Program-made: the position numbers and the translations under genes | The notes under the pieces: generated by a model | What the model saw: only the letters and a program-made list of their open reading frames with translations | Told to the model about the DNA's origin: nothing | Databases searched by the model: none | In this document: positions 1 to 8,802 of the stretch, one piece after another | Layout: every line of letters starts with the position of its first letter | How positions within the stretch are numbered: position 1 is the stretch's first letter | NCBI RefSeq assembly: GCF_003254465.1 | Contig: NZ_QDFI01000024.1 | Coordinates: 1 to 53,707, forward strand | DNA: 53,707 nucleotides | Direction: 5' to 3' | Origin: Meridianimarinicoccus zhengii | Lineage (GTDB): Bacteria; Pseudomonadota; Alphaproteobacteria; Rhodobacterales; Rhodobacteraceae

Positions 1-50
1 ACCAGCGCTCCAGCGTGATCTGCGCTGAGAATCAGTAGGTTAGGAATTGT

Positions 51-353
51 TCAGGGCGAACCAAGCAGGATCGACAGCACCCAGGGAAAGCCACTTCTGG
101 CAAACTCGGCGAAATCGCCGCTCGATTCCTGGCGATAACTGTCGAAGATCATCATAACCGCCGCGATGAGCATCCAGACGACGCCAAGGAGCGGAAAGAA
201 GCCGAGCGTGAAACGATCCGACTGGACCGATGACGCCCAATTGCTGTTGTAGATGTAGTAGAAGAGACCCAGGAGGGAAACTGTCAGAGCGATTCCGAAG
301 AGCTGGTTCGATTTGAGCCAAGGTATCGAAAACCTGTTGTTTCCACTCGGCAT
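51..353 (-). pseudogene. tctB: Truncated TctB, small membrane subunit of a tripartite tricarboxylate transporter
   Basis: The frame encodes 100 residues with two membrane segments and the LGFFPLLGV stretch that is also present in the intact TctB at 14537-15010. That paralogue is 157 residues long; here translation stops at a TGA just as the third membrane segment begins, so the C-terminal third is missing. The ATG at 353 is preferred over ATGs at 407 and 422 because GGAG lies five bases before it. It follows the tctC gene on the same strand. TctB normally works with the large TctA permease, which would lie left of the window if it exists. The last 50 bases do not continue the TctB frame, which suggests an insertion or deletion breakpoint or a frameshift. 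TctB identity is sure; whether a frameshift or rearrangement broke it cannot be seen here. Confidence 0.7.
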
Positions 354-385
354 ATCCGCTCCAATTCTTCGGGTATGTGCAAGGA

Positions 386-426
386 AGGCATGGAGATCGC
401 CGGTCATGGCGGCAATCCCCATGCCT
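386..426 (-). other. Stem-loop between tctC and tctB
   Basis: AGGCATGG at 386-393 pairs with CCATGCCT at 419-426, and a small inner stem CGCC/GGCG sits in the loop at 398-411. It lies between the binding-protein gene and the membrane-subunit gene, where such structures often stabilise the 5' message or dampen downstream expression. No U-tract follows on the minus strand, so it is not a simple terminator. Confidence 0.45.
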
Positions 427-440
427 GTCGTTCCGGGGCG

Positions 441-1412
441 TTAGCGCAAGAGTTCCGTCGCAACGCGCATGTTTTCGGAAAGCCGGTTGTAGTTTTCCTG
501 CGCCTGCGGAGCAGGAACGAAGACCACTTCGGCATTGATCGCCTTCAGCATGGCGCCGACGCCCGGTGTCTCGATCATCTCGCCGAGAAGTTCGGACCAC
601 CGGAGAACGATCTCATCCGGCGTGTCCGGATGGGCTCCGACCCAGCGCGGAAGGGAAACACCTTCAAGACCGATGTCCGTTGCAAGCGGCGGATTGCCGA
701 ATTGTTCCTTGAAGTCGTCTGACAAGGGCAGATCGCTGGCATTGATGATGACCTGTCCATGAACGGGATAGATCGCCGCGATATCGGCGGCCGGCGCGGC
801 CAGTGCATCGATATGCCCGCCCAAGAAATCGGCCGTGGCGTCGGACGTGCTGGCATAAGGCACGAGTGTCGCCTCGATCCCGGCAGAGCCGAATGTCGTC
901 GCGACACCGACAAGGTTGGAGTTGGTCGCGCCGATCGTGACCGCCCCCGGATTGGCCTTGAGATGTTCGACGAAGCTGTCCCAATCGTCCCAACCCATAC
1001 CTTCTTGGGTGGCGATGATCGTTCGGAAGGCACCGACATAGGCAACGATCTTGATATCGTCGAGATCGATGGGCGGGTTTTCCTGTTGAAGCAGGGCAAG
1101 CATCGGGGTCGGGCTCGCCTGGATCAGCGTTCGACCGTCCGCGGGCAGATCCAGCAGGTTGGTCCACCCGACGACCGCCGACGCCCCGGGCATGTTGCGT
1201 ACGTTCATCGGCTGTCCGGTAACATCCATGGAACCCGTGGTCATCGCCCTTGCCCACTGGTCGGTCCCGCCGCCCGCTCCGAAGGGGACGATCATCGTTA
1301 CGGGCCCATCGAGAAAGTCGTCGGCTTGCGCGGCACCCGGATTCGCGAACCCGATGCTTCCGAAGGCGACAGCGGCGGCGGCGGCGAACTTCCATTTCGT
1401 GATGGCTGGCAT
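441..1412 (-). CDS. tctC: TTT family tricarboxylate transporter periplasmic substrate-binding protein (TctC/Bug)
   Basis: This 323-residue protein has an N-terminal signal peptide (charged start, alanine-rich core, cleavage near the GAAQADD region) followed by the Bug-family opening VTMIVPFGAGGGTDQ. TctC proteins bind carboxylates in the periplasm and deliver them to the TctAB permease. GGGAGAAG lies just before the ATG at 1412. A 15-bp palindrome at 1492-1506 sits 80 bases upstream with TTGACA directed at this gene. The following tctB is truncated, so this transporter may be inactive or its TctC may work with the second TctAB at 12968-15010. The TTT family is sure; the substrate is unknown. 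Confidence 0.9.
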   Translation of the reverse strand: MPAITKWKFAAAAAVAFGSIGFANPGAAQADDFLDGPVTMIVPFGAGGGTDQWARAMTTGSMDVTGQPMNVRNMPGASAVVGWTNLLDLPADGRTLIQASPTPMLALLQQENPPIDLDDIKIVAYVGAFRTIIATQEGMGWDDWDSFVEHLKANPGAVTIGATNSNLVGVATTFGSAGIEATLVPYASTSDATADFLGGHIDALAAPAADIAAIYPVHGQVIINASDLPLSDDFKEQFGNPPLATDIGLEGVSLPRWVGAHPDTPDEIVLRWSELLGEMIETPGVGAMLKAINAEVVFVPAPQAQENYNRLSENMRVATELLR

Positions 1413-1491
1413 TTCACTTCTCCCTGTTCATTGGCGAACGAGCGTCCAGCACTCGACCATAACTCGAAAGGTTGACATTACTTTTGCAGAG

Positions 1492-1506
1492 TGTCAACAG
1501 TTCACA
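1492..1506 (-). promoter_or_regulatory. Predicted GntR operator, site 1 of 4
   Basis: The plus strand reads TGTCAACAGTTCACA, a 15-bp palindrome matching TGTnAACnGTTnACA. Read on the minus strand it ends in TTGACA, a -35-like hexamer facing tctC. A further GTTGACA at 1471-1477 faces the other way, toward the abrB gene at 1742, so the region could serve both directions. The same 15-mer recurs at 5685, 9586 and 17065. Confidence 0.6.
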
Positions 1507-1640
1507 AGTCTTGGTTTTCGCGTCGGCGTCTTTCTCGGCCATACGCTTCGCGTGACAGCCGCAATAGGCGATCGCGCGCAAGGATGACCGGGCGGGCTTT
1601 ATCGGGGCGTCATCCACGCGCGCGTGGCTGAAAAATTGCG

Positions 1641-1745
1641 ATGGCGCAGAAGTTTGCCGACGCCATTGCCATCAAGCGCGTCAATCCGGAAAAGACCCTT
1701 GTGGCAACCGACGCGTTGGAGCGATTGCCGGAGGAGTGGCGATGA
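1641..1745 (+). CDS. Possible 34-residue leader peptide or gene remnant upstream of abrB
   Basis: A short open frame runs from an ATG at 1641 to a TGA at 1743-1745 that overlaps the abrB start as ATGA. It is hydrophilic, without a membrane segment, and ends in LPEEWR. I do not recognise it. The overlap would couple its translation to abrB, but no clear ribosome site precedes its ATG, so it may instead be the decayed tail of a lost gene. The rest of 1413-1640 holds only the operator region; no gene is seen there. Confidence 0.3.
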   Translation: MAQKFADAIAIKRVNPEKTLVATDALERLPEEWR

Positions 1746-2827
1746 TTTCCGACTGGACCCGCGTTGCGCGACTGAGGCATGTCCTGCTGATCTATGCGGG
1801 CGCGCTTGTATGCGGGGCAATCGGGAACCTGATGGACCTGCCGCTGCCCTGGATGATCGGGGCGATGGCTTTCGCGACGGTCCTGCGTCTGTCGAACCGC
1901 GAGGTCCGGGTACCACCGGTCACGCGACCGATCGGGCAGATGGTGGTCGCGTCTTCGGTCGGCATCTCGTTCACGCCTGCCGCCGTGGCGGCGCTGTCCG
2001 TGCTGTTCGTGCCGATGGTCGGCGCCGCACTTCTCACCATTGCAGCGGGCTTTCTCGTCGCCGCCTGCCTCATGCGGATGGCCCATGTGGACGTGGTCAC
2101 CGCCGCGCTGTCGTCGATCCCGATGGGACCGGTGGAAAGCGCGCATCTTGCCACCCGGCACGGGGTCACGCCCGGCCCCGTGGTCTTCGCGCAGACGCTC
2201 CGCATCATGATCCTGGTGGTCTTCATACCGCCCGCGCTCGTCGCGCTGTCCGACAGTACCGAGCCCGCCAACGACGTCCTGCGCGCGATCCCGTGGACGC
2301 CGACGGGGGCCTTGCTGCTTGCTGCCTTCGGCGTGGTGGGCGCACTGACCGCCCGCACCGTGCGCCTGGGCAATCCGTTTTTCGTGGGCTCGATCGGCGG
2401 CGCCGCGCTGGCCGCCGCGCTCAGCCTGCCGGTGACGGCCTACCCCTACCCGGTGCTGGTCGTGGCGCAGGTCTTTCTGGGCGTCTGGCTTGGCGCGGTC
2501 TTCGACCGGGAGCTTCTGCGCAAGGCCACCGGGTTCATCTCGGCCGCGGTGGTATCGTCGTTGCTGCTGATCGGCCTGTGCATCGCGATGGCAATCGGGC
2601 TCGCCTGGATCACGAACGAAGCGTGGCAGGTCATGGTGCTGGCCACGGCGCCCGGCAGCGTCACGGAAATGGCCCTTACCGCGAAGGTCCTGCAGGAAGG
2701 GATTGCCGTCGTGTCGGCGTTCCACCTTGTCAGGATTTTCATCATCCTGCCCTTCGCCCCGCTGATCATCAGCGTGACCGCACGCCTTGCGAAAACCGGG
2801 CGGCGCGACCAGGACGCGCATCGCTGA
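1742..2827 (+). CDS. AbrB-family integral membrane protein (putative transporter)
   Basis: This 361-residue protein consists of about ten hydrophobic segments arranged as two similar halves, the pattern of the AbrB/ammonia-monooxygenase-like membrane family (PF05145). The glycine-rich MVVASSVGISFTP in the first half and the APGSVTEMALTAK segment in the second are the kind of motifs repeated in that family. A second member lies at 11931-12971, co-transcribed with tctA. The ATG at 1742 is chosen because GGAGGAG ends six bases before it; a GTG at 1736 would leave no spacing. Its placement in a TTT/PrpD island suggests a role in moving the carboxylate or its product, but no biochemical function is established for this group. 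Confidence 0.8.
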   Translation: MISDWTRVARLRHVLLIYAGALVCGAIGNLMDLPLPWMIGAMAFATVLRLSNREVRVPPVTRPIGQMVVASSVGISFTPAAVAALSVLFVPMVGAALLTIAAGFLVAACLMRMAHVDVVTAALSSIPMGPVESAHLATRHGVTPGPVVFAQTLRIMILVVFIPPALVALSDSTEPANDVLRAIPWTPTGALLLAAFGVVGALTARTVRLGNPFFVGSIGGAALAAALSLPVTAYPYPVLVVAQVFLGVWLGAVFDRELLRKATGFISAAVVSSLLLIGLCIAMAIGLAWITNEAWQVMVLATAPGSVTEMALTAKVLQEGIAVVSAFHLVRIFIILPFAPLIISVTARLAKTGRRDQDAHR

Positions 2828-2836
2828 CAAGGGTGA

Positions 2837-4219
2837 CTAGGCGCCGTCCGCACAGGGCAGCCCGAGCGAACGGATCAGGGCCTTGAGGGAGCCCGGGTCG
2901 TGATCCGAGACCGCGCCAAGCTGCGCGTCCAGCCCTTCGGGCAGCCCCGCGCGGGCGACGCAGTCCCGCAGCTTCATGACACGCCAAGCCGCCGGCGCAG
3001 GTCGTCCCCAGATGCCGGGCGGGCCGTCGCACATCGCGCCGTGCATAGCCCCGTCGGCAAGACGCAACATGATATCAAGGCTCATCTCGTCGAAACGCCC
3101 CTTGCGGTCCGGATCGGGCGCGATCGCTATACGCGGCAACAGCGCCACCATGTCCGGCGCGAAGCGGCGTGCATCGGTAAACGTGTCGAGGGTCACGGCC
3201 CCGTCCAGGAGCGCGGCCGCCGCCACATACTGGAAACTGAACTTCCCGGCGAGGCCCGAGGGCGGCGACGGGCGGTCGACATAGGGCATCGGGGGGCAGG
3301 TAATCGTCACGCTTTCGATCGGCGCGTCGCTGCCGATGGCAGCATGAAGCTCCAGTGCCGCAGTGATGACGAAATGCGTTCCGTACTGGCTGGGGTAGAA
3401 CTTGAAGGCCGGGCCCGGATCCATCACCGCGAGCGGCCTGTCTTCGGTCAGCGCACCGGGGTCGGCGCCGCTGCCGAAAAATGCGTTCAGATAGCCCCGC
3501 GGCCCGTCGAGCGCATCGCCGTCCGCCGTGAACCCGCGCGCGGCCAGCAGTGCAGCCTCGAGCCCGTCCGCGGCAGCACCGCCGCAATGAAGCGCCTTGG
3601 TCATGCTGCCGACATTGGCGAGCACGCCCCCTGCCCGTGACGCCGCGATCCCGACAGCATGCACGACCGTTTCCGGATCGAGCCGAAGCAGCACCGCGCT
3701 GGCCACGGCCGCCCCGATGGGCCCCACGACGCCGGGCGGATGGAACACGAGGTCGGCCGGCTCGAACTGTCGGGAGGCGCGCCGCAGCCGCGCCTGCGTC
3801 TCGATGCCGATGGCGAAGGCGGTCGCGAGCCCGGCGCCGTTCGTGCCGGGTGCCGAAGTCTCGCACAATGCGAGCAAGGCCGGCAGAACCGTCGAGACGG
3901 CGTGGTTGGCCGGGTTCCACATGGGCTCGTAATCCAGCACATGCATCGCGGCACCGTTGACACGGGCGGCCGGCACGGGCGGCAGCCGTCCCTCGCGGGC
4001 CAGAAGCGTCGCACCGGCGCGGGACAGACCGCCAGACTGGGCAGCGCTTTCGTCGGCCAGCAGCGTCGGCCCGCGCTCGGCCGCCCCGGCAAGACCGACG
4101 GCGATCCCGTCGCCGACAAGCGCATCCATCCGGCCAAGCACCGCCGGATCGCCCCGCACCCGCGCCTCGAGCCCGAGCATCGCCTCCACGAACCGGATCG
4201 TGAGGGCGCGCGCGCTCAT
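2837..4219 (-). CDS. MmgE/PrpD family protein 1 (hydro-lyase type)
   Basis: The 460-residue protein is full length for the MmgE/PrpD fold, which includes 2-methylcitrate dehydratase, cis-aconitate decarboxylase and iminodisuccinate epimerase. Family marks are the NGAAMHVLDYE helix, the GPIGAAVASAVLL helix and the MTKALHCG segment followed by the GFTADGDALDGPRGYL stretch. The typical KFYPSQYGTH (usually K-x-YP-x-C-x-x-x-H) lacks the cysteine seen in many relatives. Its ATG overlaps the stop of the upstream paralogue at 4216-4219 as ATGA, so the two are made together. It faces abrB across a 9-base gap. Substrate is inferred to be an unsaturated or hydroxylated tricarboxylate from the neighbours. 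Confidence 0.85.
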   Translation of the reverse strand: MSARALTIRFVEAMLGLEARVRGDPAVLGRMDALVGDGIAVGLAGAAERGPTLLADESAAQSGGLSRAGATLLAREGRLPPVPAARVNGAAMHVLDYEPMWNPANHAVSTVLPALLALCETSAPGTNGAGLATAFAIGIETQARLRRASRQFEPADLVFHPPGVVGPIGAAVASAVLLRLDPETVVHAVGIAASRAGGVLANVGSMTKALHCGGAAADGLEAALLAARGFTADGDALDGPRGYLNAFFGSGADPGALTEDRPLAVMDPGPAFKFYPSQYGTHFVITAALELHAAIGSDAPIESVTITCPPMPYVDRPSPPSGLAGKFSFQYVAAAALLDGAVTLDTFTDARRFAPDMVALLPRIAIAPDPDRKGRFDEMSLDIMLRLADGAMHGAMCDGPPGIWGRPAPAAWRVMKLRDCVARAGLPEGLDAQLGAVSDHDPGSLKALIRSLGLPCADGA

Positions 4220-5616
4220 TCGGTGCTGCCGCTCAAGCCGCGGGCGAGCTCGCGTGCCGAACGGGATCCGAGGTTGAGCACAGTCTGCCGCAGACTGGCA
4301 CTGCGCTCATGACCGAGAACCGGATCGGCGTTGGCGTGAAACTTTGCCGACACCGCGTCACGGTCCATCATGCGCTCCCCCGCCCCGCTGTTGACGCGCA
4401 CATGACGATCGACGACGCGGCCATCTTCCAGCCTGACCCGCACGCCACCGGAGAAATAGGTCGGAAAGGCGCTGTCTTGGTCAATCACGCAGGTTACCCG
4501 TGGCATCAGCGCCTTCACGGCGGGATCGGCCAGCGCGTCGCCGGTCAGATCGGCCAGCGTGAAGGCGCCCCGCAACAGGCAGGTGCCAACGACATAATGG
4601 GCGCTGAACTTCGCCTCGTACTCGGTGGCGGCGGCGCGCTTGGCCGCCTGCGGCTCGGCGACGATGGGCATCGTGTCGGCCGGAAGGCGGATCTCGACCT
4701 CCGCGATCGGGCTGCCGGCGATCTCTTCATGGGCCGACAACGCCGCATCGGCTGCACCGTGAATGAAATGGCAGACCGGATACGGTTTCAACGCGGTATC
4801 GGCCATCATCCAGCGCGCGCCCAGGGCATCGGTCAGAAATGCCGGGGCCAGGTCGTGCCCATCACCCTGAAGATGGGTCTCGAACAGCCCGAACCGGCCT
4901 TCATAGGCGCGCGACGGACCACGGAACGCATGCTGCGCGAAGGTGGCCGCCGTGATGCCGCCGACAGCCGCCCATCCAGGATGGAACCGTTTCGTCCACG
5001 CGCCTTCCTCGAGAAAGACCTGGACGCCGGAGGCCGTGCTGGCGGCGATGCCCTGCGCCGCCACCAGCGCATCGGGGCCGAGACCGAGAAGCCGCCCGGC
5101 AGAAAGCGCGCTGGCGAAATGGGCCACGATGCCCGTGGCATGAAAGCCGGTATGGTGAAACCCGCCCTGAACCGCCGCGCCGATCCGGATCGCCGCCTCC
5201 ATGCCGATGCAATAGGCGACGAGAAGCGCCTCGCCGGACATCCCGCGCTCCTCGGCGATGGCCAGCGCCGCGGGAAGACAGGCGGCCGTCGGATGCACGA
5301 TGGCCTGCTGGTGCGTGTCGTCGAAATCGAGACCGTGGATCAGGATGCCGTTGGCAAGCGCCGCATCCCGCGGCGCGGCGCGCAGTGTCTGGCCGATCAT
5401 GGTGCAGCGGTCGTCGCCCGCCGACAGCGCGGCAACACCAGCCACGGCCGATGCCGCGAAATCATGCCGCGTCGAGGCCAGGCCCAGCCCCAACCCGTCG
5501 AGGATGTGCAGAAGCCCGCGCGCGCGGACGTCCGGGGGAATGTCCGACAGTTGCACGCTTGCCGCGAACTCGGCCAGTCCGCGCGCATGCGCCTGCGTCT
5601 CAGTTCGATCCTTCAC
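4216..5616 (-). CDS. MmgE/PrpD family protein 2 (hydro-lyase type)
   Basis: I place the start at the GTG at 5616, where GGAGGG precedes it by a few bases; the open frame extends further upstream but without coding character. This gives 466 residues. Family features include NGILIHGLDFDDTHQ, the GFHATGIVAHFASAL helix, and the LKPYPVCHFIHG motif with cysteine and histidine, which is the canonical form of the PrpD active-site region. It ends in an ATGA overlap with the next paralogue. It is divergent from the tcuA-like gene, and the palindrome at 5685-5699 lies between them. Likely acts with PrpF-type isomerases on a tricarboxylate; exact reaction unknown. Confidence 0.87.
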   Translation of the reverse strand: MKDRTETQAHARGLAEFAASVQLSDIPPDVRARGLLHILDGLGLGLASTRHDFAASAVAGVAALSAGDDRCTMIGQTLRAAPRDAALANGILIHGLDFDDTHQQAIVHPTAACLPAALAIAEERGMSGEALLVAYCIGMEAAIRIGAAVQGGFHHTGFHATGIVAHFASALSAGRLLGLGPDALVAAQGIAASTASGVQVFLEEGAWTKRFHPGWAAVGGITAATFAQHAFRGPSRAYEGRFGLFETHLQGDGHDLAPAFLTDALGARWMMADTALKPYPVCHFIHGAADAALSAHEEIAGSPIAEVEIRLPADTMPIVAEPQAAKRAAATEYEAKFSAHYVVGTCLLRGAFTLADLTGDALADPAVKALMPRVTCVIDQDSAFPTYFSGGVRVRLEDGRVVDRHVRVNSGAGERMMDRDAVSAKFHANADPVLGHERSASLRQTVLNLGSRSARELARGLSGSTE

Positions 5617-5684
5617 AGCATCCCTCCTTCGACCTGTATCGCGTTCGGACCGGCTCGATCCGACTGCCTTCCAGATACGCCAAA

Positions 5685-5699
5685 TGACGACTGTTGACA
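5685..5699 (+). promoter_or_regulatory. Predicted GntR operator, site 2 of 4
   Basis: The sequence TGACGACTGTTGACA matches 13 of the 14 defined positions of TGTCAACnGTTGACA apart from changes in the left arm. Its TTGACA points toward the tcuA-like gene 109 bases downstream. It sits in the divergent interval between that gene and the coupled MmgE/PrpD pair, so it may control both. Confidence 0.6.
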
Positions 5700-5807
5700 A
5701 TCTGCATCCCGCAAGAGCATTCTCCCCCGCAACGGCCGGGGCCCGGAACCGGTTCGGTGTGACGGACCTTCGGACGAAACAGACGACGCAAATAAGGGGA
5801 GCCAGCG

Positions 5808-7301
5808 ATGTCGCAATATGACGTGATCGTTGTGGGAGCAGGGAATGCGGCGCTTGCCGCGGCAGTGTCTGCCAGGGAAAACGGGGCCGAGCGGGTCGTG
5901 GTTCTGGAAAAGGCACCGCGCGACATGCGGGGCGGCAACACGCACTGGTCCGGTGGCGTGTTGCGCTTCGCCTTTGACGATCCCCGCGAAATCGCCCCAC
6001 TGGTGCCAGGCGCCGAGGAGCAGATCGAGAATTTCTACGACGGCATCGCGCCCTATCCTTATGACGACTACCATGGCGACCTGATGCGGGTGACCGGCGG
6101 GCGGACGGACCCGGTCCTTTCCGACATCCTCGTTCGCAATTCCAAGGAGACCGTGTTCTGGATGAACGAGGTCGGCCGGGTACCGATGGAACCGGCACTC
6201 AGCCTGTCCGCGATCAAGAAGGACAACAAGGTCATCTGGGCACGCGGGCTCGTGGTGCGCGCCAAGCACGAAGGCGTGGGCCTGTCGCGCGCATGGTTCG
6301 CGACTGCCGAGGCGATGGGCGTCGAGATCCGCTATGGCGCGGCGGCGCGTGAACTGATCGTCGACGACAGCGGCAAGGTCAGCGGCGTCCGGATCCGCGA
6401 CGACGACGGGATGCACACCCTGAACGCGAAATCCGTGGTTCTCGGCGCGGGCGGGTTCGAAGCGAACGTGCAGATGCGGACTCAGCACATCGGCACAAAT
6501 ATCGGCAACGCGAAGGTGCGCGGCACGCCGCACAACCAGGGCGACGGCCTGCGCATGGCGATGGATATCGGCGCCATGCCGACGGGCCAGTGGTCGGGGT
6601 GCCACGCCACCCCGATCAGTGCCGACTGGGGTGAATTCGCCCCGCGCGAATTGACGGACCGATCGAACCGGCTCAGCTATCCCTTCGCGGTCATGGTCAA
6701 TCTCAAGGGCGAGCGTTTCGTCGACGAAGGTGAGGATCCCGCGCTGTTCACCTATGCCAAGTTCGGCCGCGCCATTCTCGCCCAGCCGGGCGCAAAGGCG
6801 TGGCAGATCTTCGACACCCAGACCCTGCACCTGCTGGAAGCGCGCTATTCCACCTCGGACCCGATCGTCGCGGACACCCTCGAGGACTTGCTGGAACTGC
6901 TCGATATCGAGGACAAGGCGCAGGCCCTGCGGACGCTGAAAGCCTATAACGCGGCCGCGCGCGACGCCGGCGAAGGTTTCGATCCGACGAAGAAGGACGG
7001 GCTTGAAACCCATGGCGATCTGAAGCCGCCCAAATCCAACTGGGCGCTGCGCCTCGATAAGCCGCCCTTTCACGCCTATTCAGCGACCGGCGGCATCACC
7101 TTCACTTTCGGTGGCCTGAAGATCACCGAGGACGCCCAGGTGGTCGCCACGGACTGGCGCCCCATTCCCGGCCTGTTCTGCTGCGGCGAAATGGTCGGCG
7201 GACTGTTCTACGACAACTACCCGGCGGGCACCGGACTCGTGTCTGGTGCGACATTCGGGCGGATCGCGGGACGCTCCGCCGCCAATGCCGCGCAGGGCTG
7301 A
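5808..7301 (+). CDS. tcuA: TcuA-like FAD-dependent tricarballylate dehydrogenase
   Basis: The 497-residue flavoprotein starts with the dinucleotide-binding motif VVGAGNAALAAA at residues 8-19 and ends with the FAD-contact segment GGLFYDNYPAGTGLVSG, both matching FAD_binding_2 proteins of the tricarballylate dehydrogenase group. TcuA oxidises tricarballylate to cis-aconitate in the cytoplasm. Residues NTHWSGG near 45 and the R-G-T-P-H-N-Q-G-D-G stretch near 240 are the substrate-side motifs of the fumarate-reductase-like fold. The TcuB electron-transfer partner is not in the window, so the electron acceptor is open. The gene is followed 18 bases later by a third MmgE/PrpD gene, which suggests that oxidation of a C-C bond feeds a hydration or isomerisation step. 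The substrate could be a tricarballylate analogue. Confidence 0.82.
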   Translation: MSQYDVIVVGAGNAALAAAVSARENGAERVVVLEKAPRDMRGGNTHWSGGVLRFAFDDPREIAPLVPGAEEQIENFYDGIAPYPYDDYHGDLMRVTGGRTDPVLSDILVRNSKETVFWMNEVGRVPMEPALSLSAIKKDNKVIWARGLVVRAKHEGVGLSRAWFATAEAMGVEIRYGAAARELIVDDSGKVSGVRIRDDDGMHTLNAKSVVLGAGGFEANVQMRTQHIGTNIGNAKVRGTPHNQGDGLRMAMDIGAMPTGQWSGCHATPISADWGEFAPRELTDRSNRLSYPFAVMVNLKGERFVDEGEDPALFTYAKFGRAILAQPGAKAWQIFDTQTLHLLEARYSTSDPIVADTLEDLLELLDIEDKAQALRTLKAYNAAARDAGEGFDPTKKDGLETHGDLKPPKSNWALRLDKPPFHAYSATGGITFTFGGLKITEDAQVVATDWRPIPGLFCCGEMVGGLFYDNYPAGTGLVSGATFGRIAGRSAANAAQG

Positions 7302-7319
7302 CACCGAAAGGAGATCGCC

Positions 7320-8783
7320 GTGACCCAGACGCAAACCATTGCCGAACAGCTTGCCGAACGCATCGTCGCGTTCGACGAAAAATTGATCACGCCGAAAGCG
7401 CGCGAGCGCGCGCTGATCGGTATCGTCGATACCGTGGCCGTGATGCTGGCGGGGGCGCGCACCCCTTGCGTCGCCACGTTGCGGCAGGTGCCGGGCATTG
7501 CCGACGCCCCGGGCCCCTGTACCCTTGTCGCCCAGACCGACAAGGTGTCGATGCTGGATGCCGCGCTGGTGAACGGAACGGCTGCGCACGCGCTCGATTA
7601 CGACGATTTCAGCAGCGTCTTCGGCGGGCATCAATCCGCACCGCTGGTGCCGGCGCTCTTCGCCCTCGCCGAGGCCGAGAGATCGGCCGGCAAGGATGTC
7701 GTGACCGCGTATGCGGCTGGCGTCGAAACGGAAATCCGCCTCGCGCGGGCGGTGCATTTCCACCACTATGACAAGGGATGGCACCCGACGGCGACGCTCG
7801 GCACGATAGGTGCGGCGGCAGCGACATCCAAGCTTCTCGGTCTTTCCGCCGAGAAGACGGCGATCGCGCTGGCGCTCGCGGTCTCGCAGGCCGCCGGCGT
7901 CAAGGCGAATTTCGGAACCATGACCAAGCCCTTCCATGTCGGCATGTGCGCCCGCGCAGGGCTGCTGTCCACATTGCTCGCGCGCGAGGGTTTCACGGCG
8001 AACCCGGGCGCCTTCGAACATCCGCAGGGGTTCTTCGAGGTGTTCAACGGTCCGGGCACCTACGATGCGGACCGTCTGTTCGCGAACTGGGCCGACCCGC
8101 TCGAGCTTGAGGACGAGGGGATCGCGGTCAAGTCCTACCCGTGTTGCGGCAGCACCCATGCGGCGATCAAGGCGGCGTTGTGCCTGCGCGAATCGACATC
8201 TCTGAAGCCCGCGGAGATTGCCAGTGTCGAGGTCCTGCCCCATGGTCGGAGGCTGAAGCATACCGACACCCCGCATCCACGGACCGAGCTTCAGGCCAAG
8301 TTCAGCGTGCAGTACGTGGTCGCCCGCGCGCTGCTGGACGGCGCGGTAAAGCTGGAGCATTTCGAAGAGGCCGCAATCTCGGAGCCGGCCGTGACCGACC
8401 TGCTCTCTCGCATGGCGGCGAAGGCTCATCCTGACATGGCCGACAGCGCCGATAGCCAGTGGGCGGCGGAAGTCGTCGTCCACACCACCGACGGCCGACG
8501 CCTCGCCCATCGCATCGACAATCTTATGGCCGATGGCGGCGCCATCCCGAAAAGCGTCTCCGGCATGTGGGAGAAGTTCATGGATTGTGCAGAGGCGGCG
8601 CAGTTGCCCGCCGACATGGGCGGCGCCGTATTCGAGCGGCTGGAAACGCTGGAAAGCGCCCGCGACATGAGCCAGGTCCTGCGCCTGATGAAAGGCGCCC
8701 CCGCGCGGCCCGCGGCGGACAGGACCAGCGCAGGGAGCTATGTCGTGGGCGACCCGGCTCCGGAAACCCAGTGGGTGCCATAG
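7320..8783 (+). CDS. MmgE/PrpD family protein 3 (hydro-lyase type)
   Basis: The GTG at 7320 is preceded by AAAGGAGA and gives 487 residues. The frame shows NGTAAHALDYDDF, WHPTATLGTIGAAAA and NFGTMTKPFHVG, typical of the family, and VKSYPCCGSTHAAIKAA with the cysteine and histidine of the active-site segment. It follows the tcuA-like gene by 18 bases and is presumably on the same message. The C-terminal 40 residues after the RLMKGAP segment are extra compared with the two paralogues and look disordered. Three divergent PrpD relatives in one island suggests distinct steps or stereoisomers rather than simple duplication. Confidence 0.87.
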   Translation: MTQTQTIAEQLAERIVAFDEKLITPKARERALIGIVDTVAVMLAGARTPCVATLRQVPGIADAPGPCTLVAQTDKVSMLDAALVNGTAAHALDYDDFSSVFGGHQSAPLVPALFALAEAERSAGKDVVTAYAAGVETEIRLARAVHFHHYDKGWHPTATLGTIGAAAATSKLLGLSAEKTAIALALAVSQAAGVKANFGTMTKPFHVGMCARAGLLSTLLAREGFTANPGAFEHPQGFFEVFNGPGTYDADRLFANWADPLELEDEGIAVKSYPCCGSTHAAIKAALCLRESTSLKPAEIASVEVLPHGRRLKHTDTPHPRTELQAKFSVQYVVARALLDGAVKLEHFEEAAISEPAVTDLLSRMAAKAHPDMADSADSQWAAEVVVHTTDGRRLAHRIDNLMADGGAIPKSVSGMWEKFMDCAEAAQLPADMGGAVFERLETLESARDMSQVLRLMKGAPARPAADRTSAGSYVVGDPAPETQWVP

Positions 8784-8802
8784 GGACGGGACGAACGGTC
8801 GT

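Noticed and set aside
36-600. Minus-strand 186-residue frame overlapping tctB and tctC
   Set aside because: It is out of frame with tctB and tctC and has no family resemblance.
4216-6198. Longer 660-residue version of MmgE/PrpD protein 2
   Set aside because: The 194 extra residues overlap the tcuA-like gene and its promoter; the GTG at 5616 has a good ribosome site.
5613-7073. 486-codon minus-strand frame over the tcuA-like gene
   Set aside because: It overlaps a full-length flavoprotein with intact motifs; the frame has no recognisable domain.
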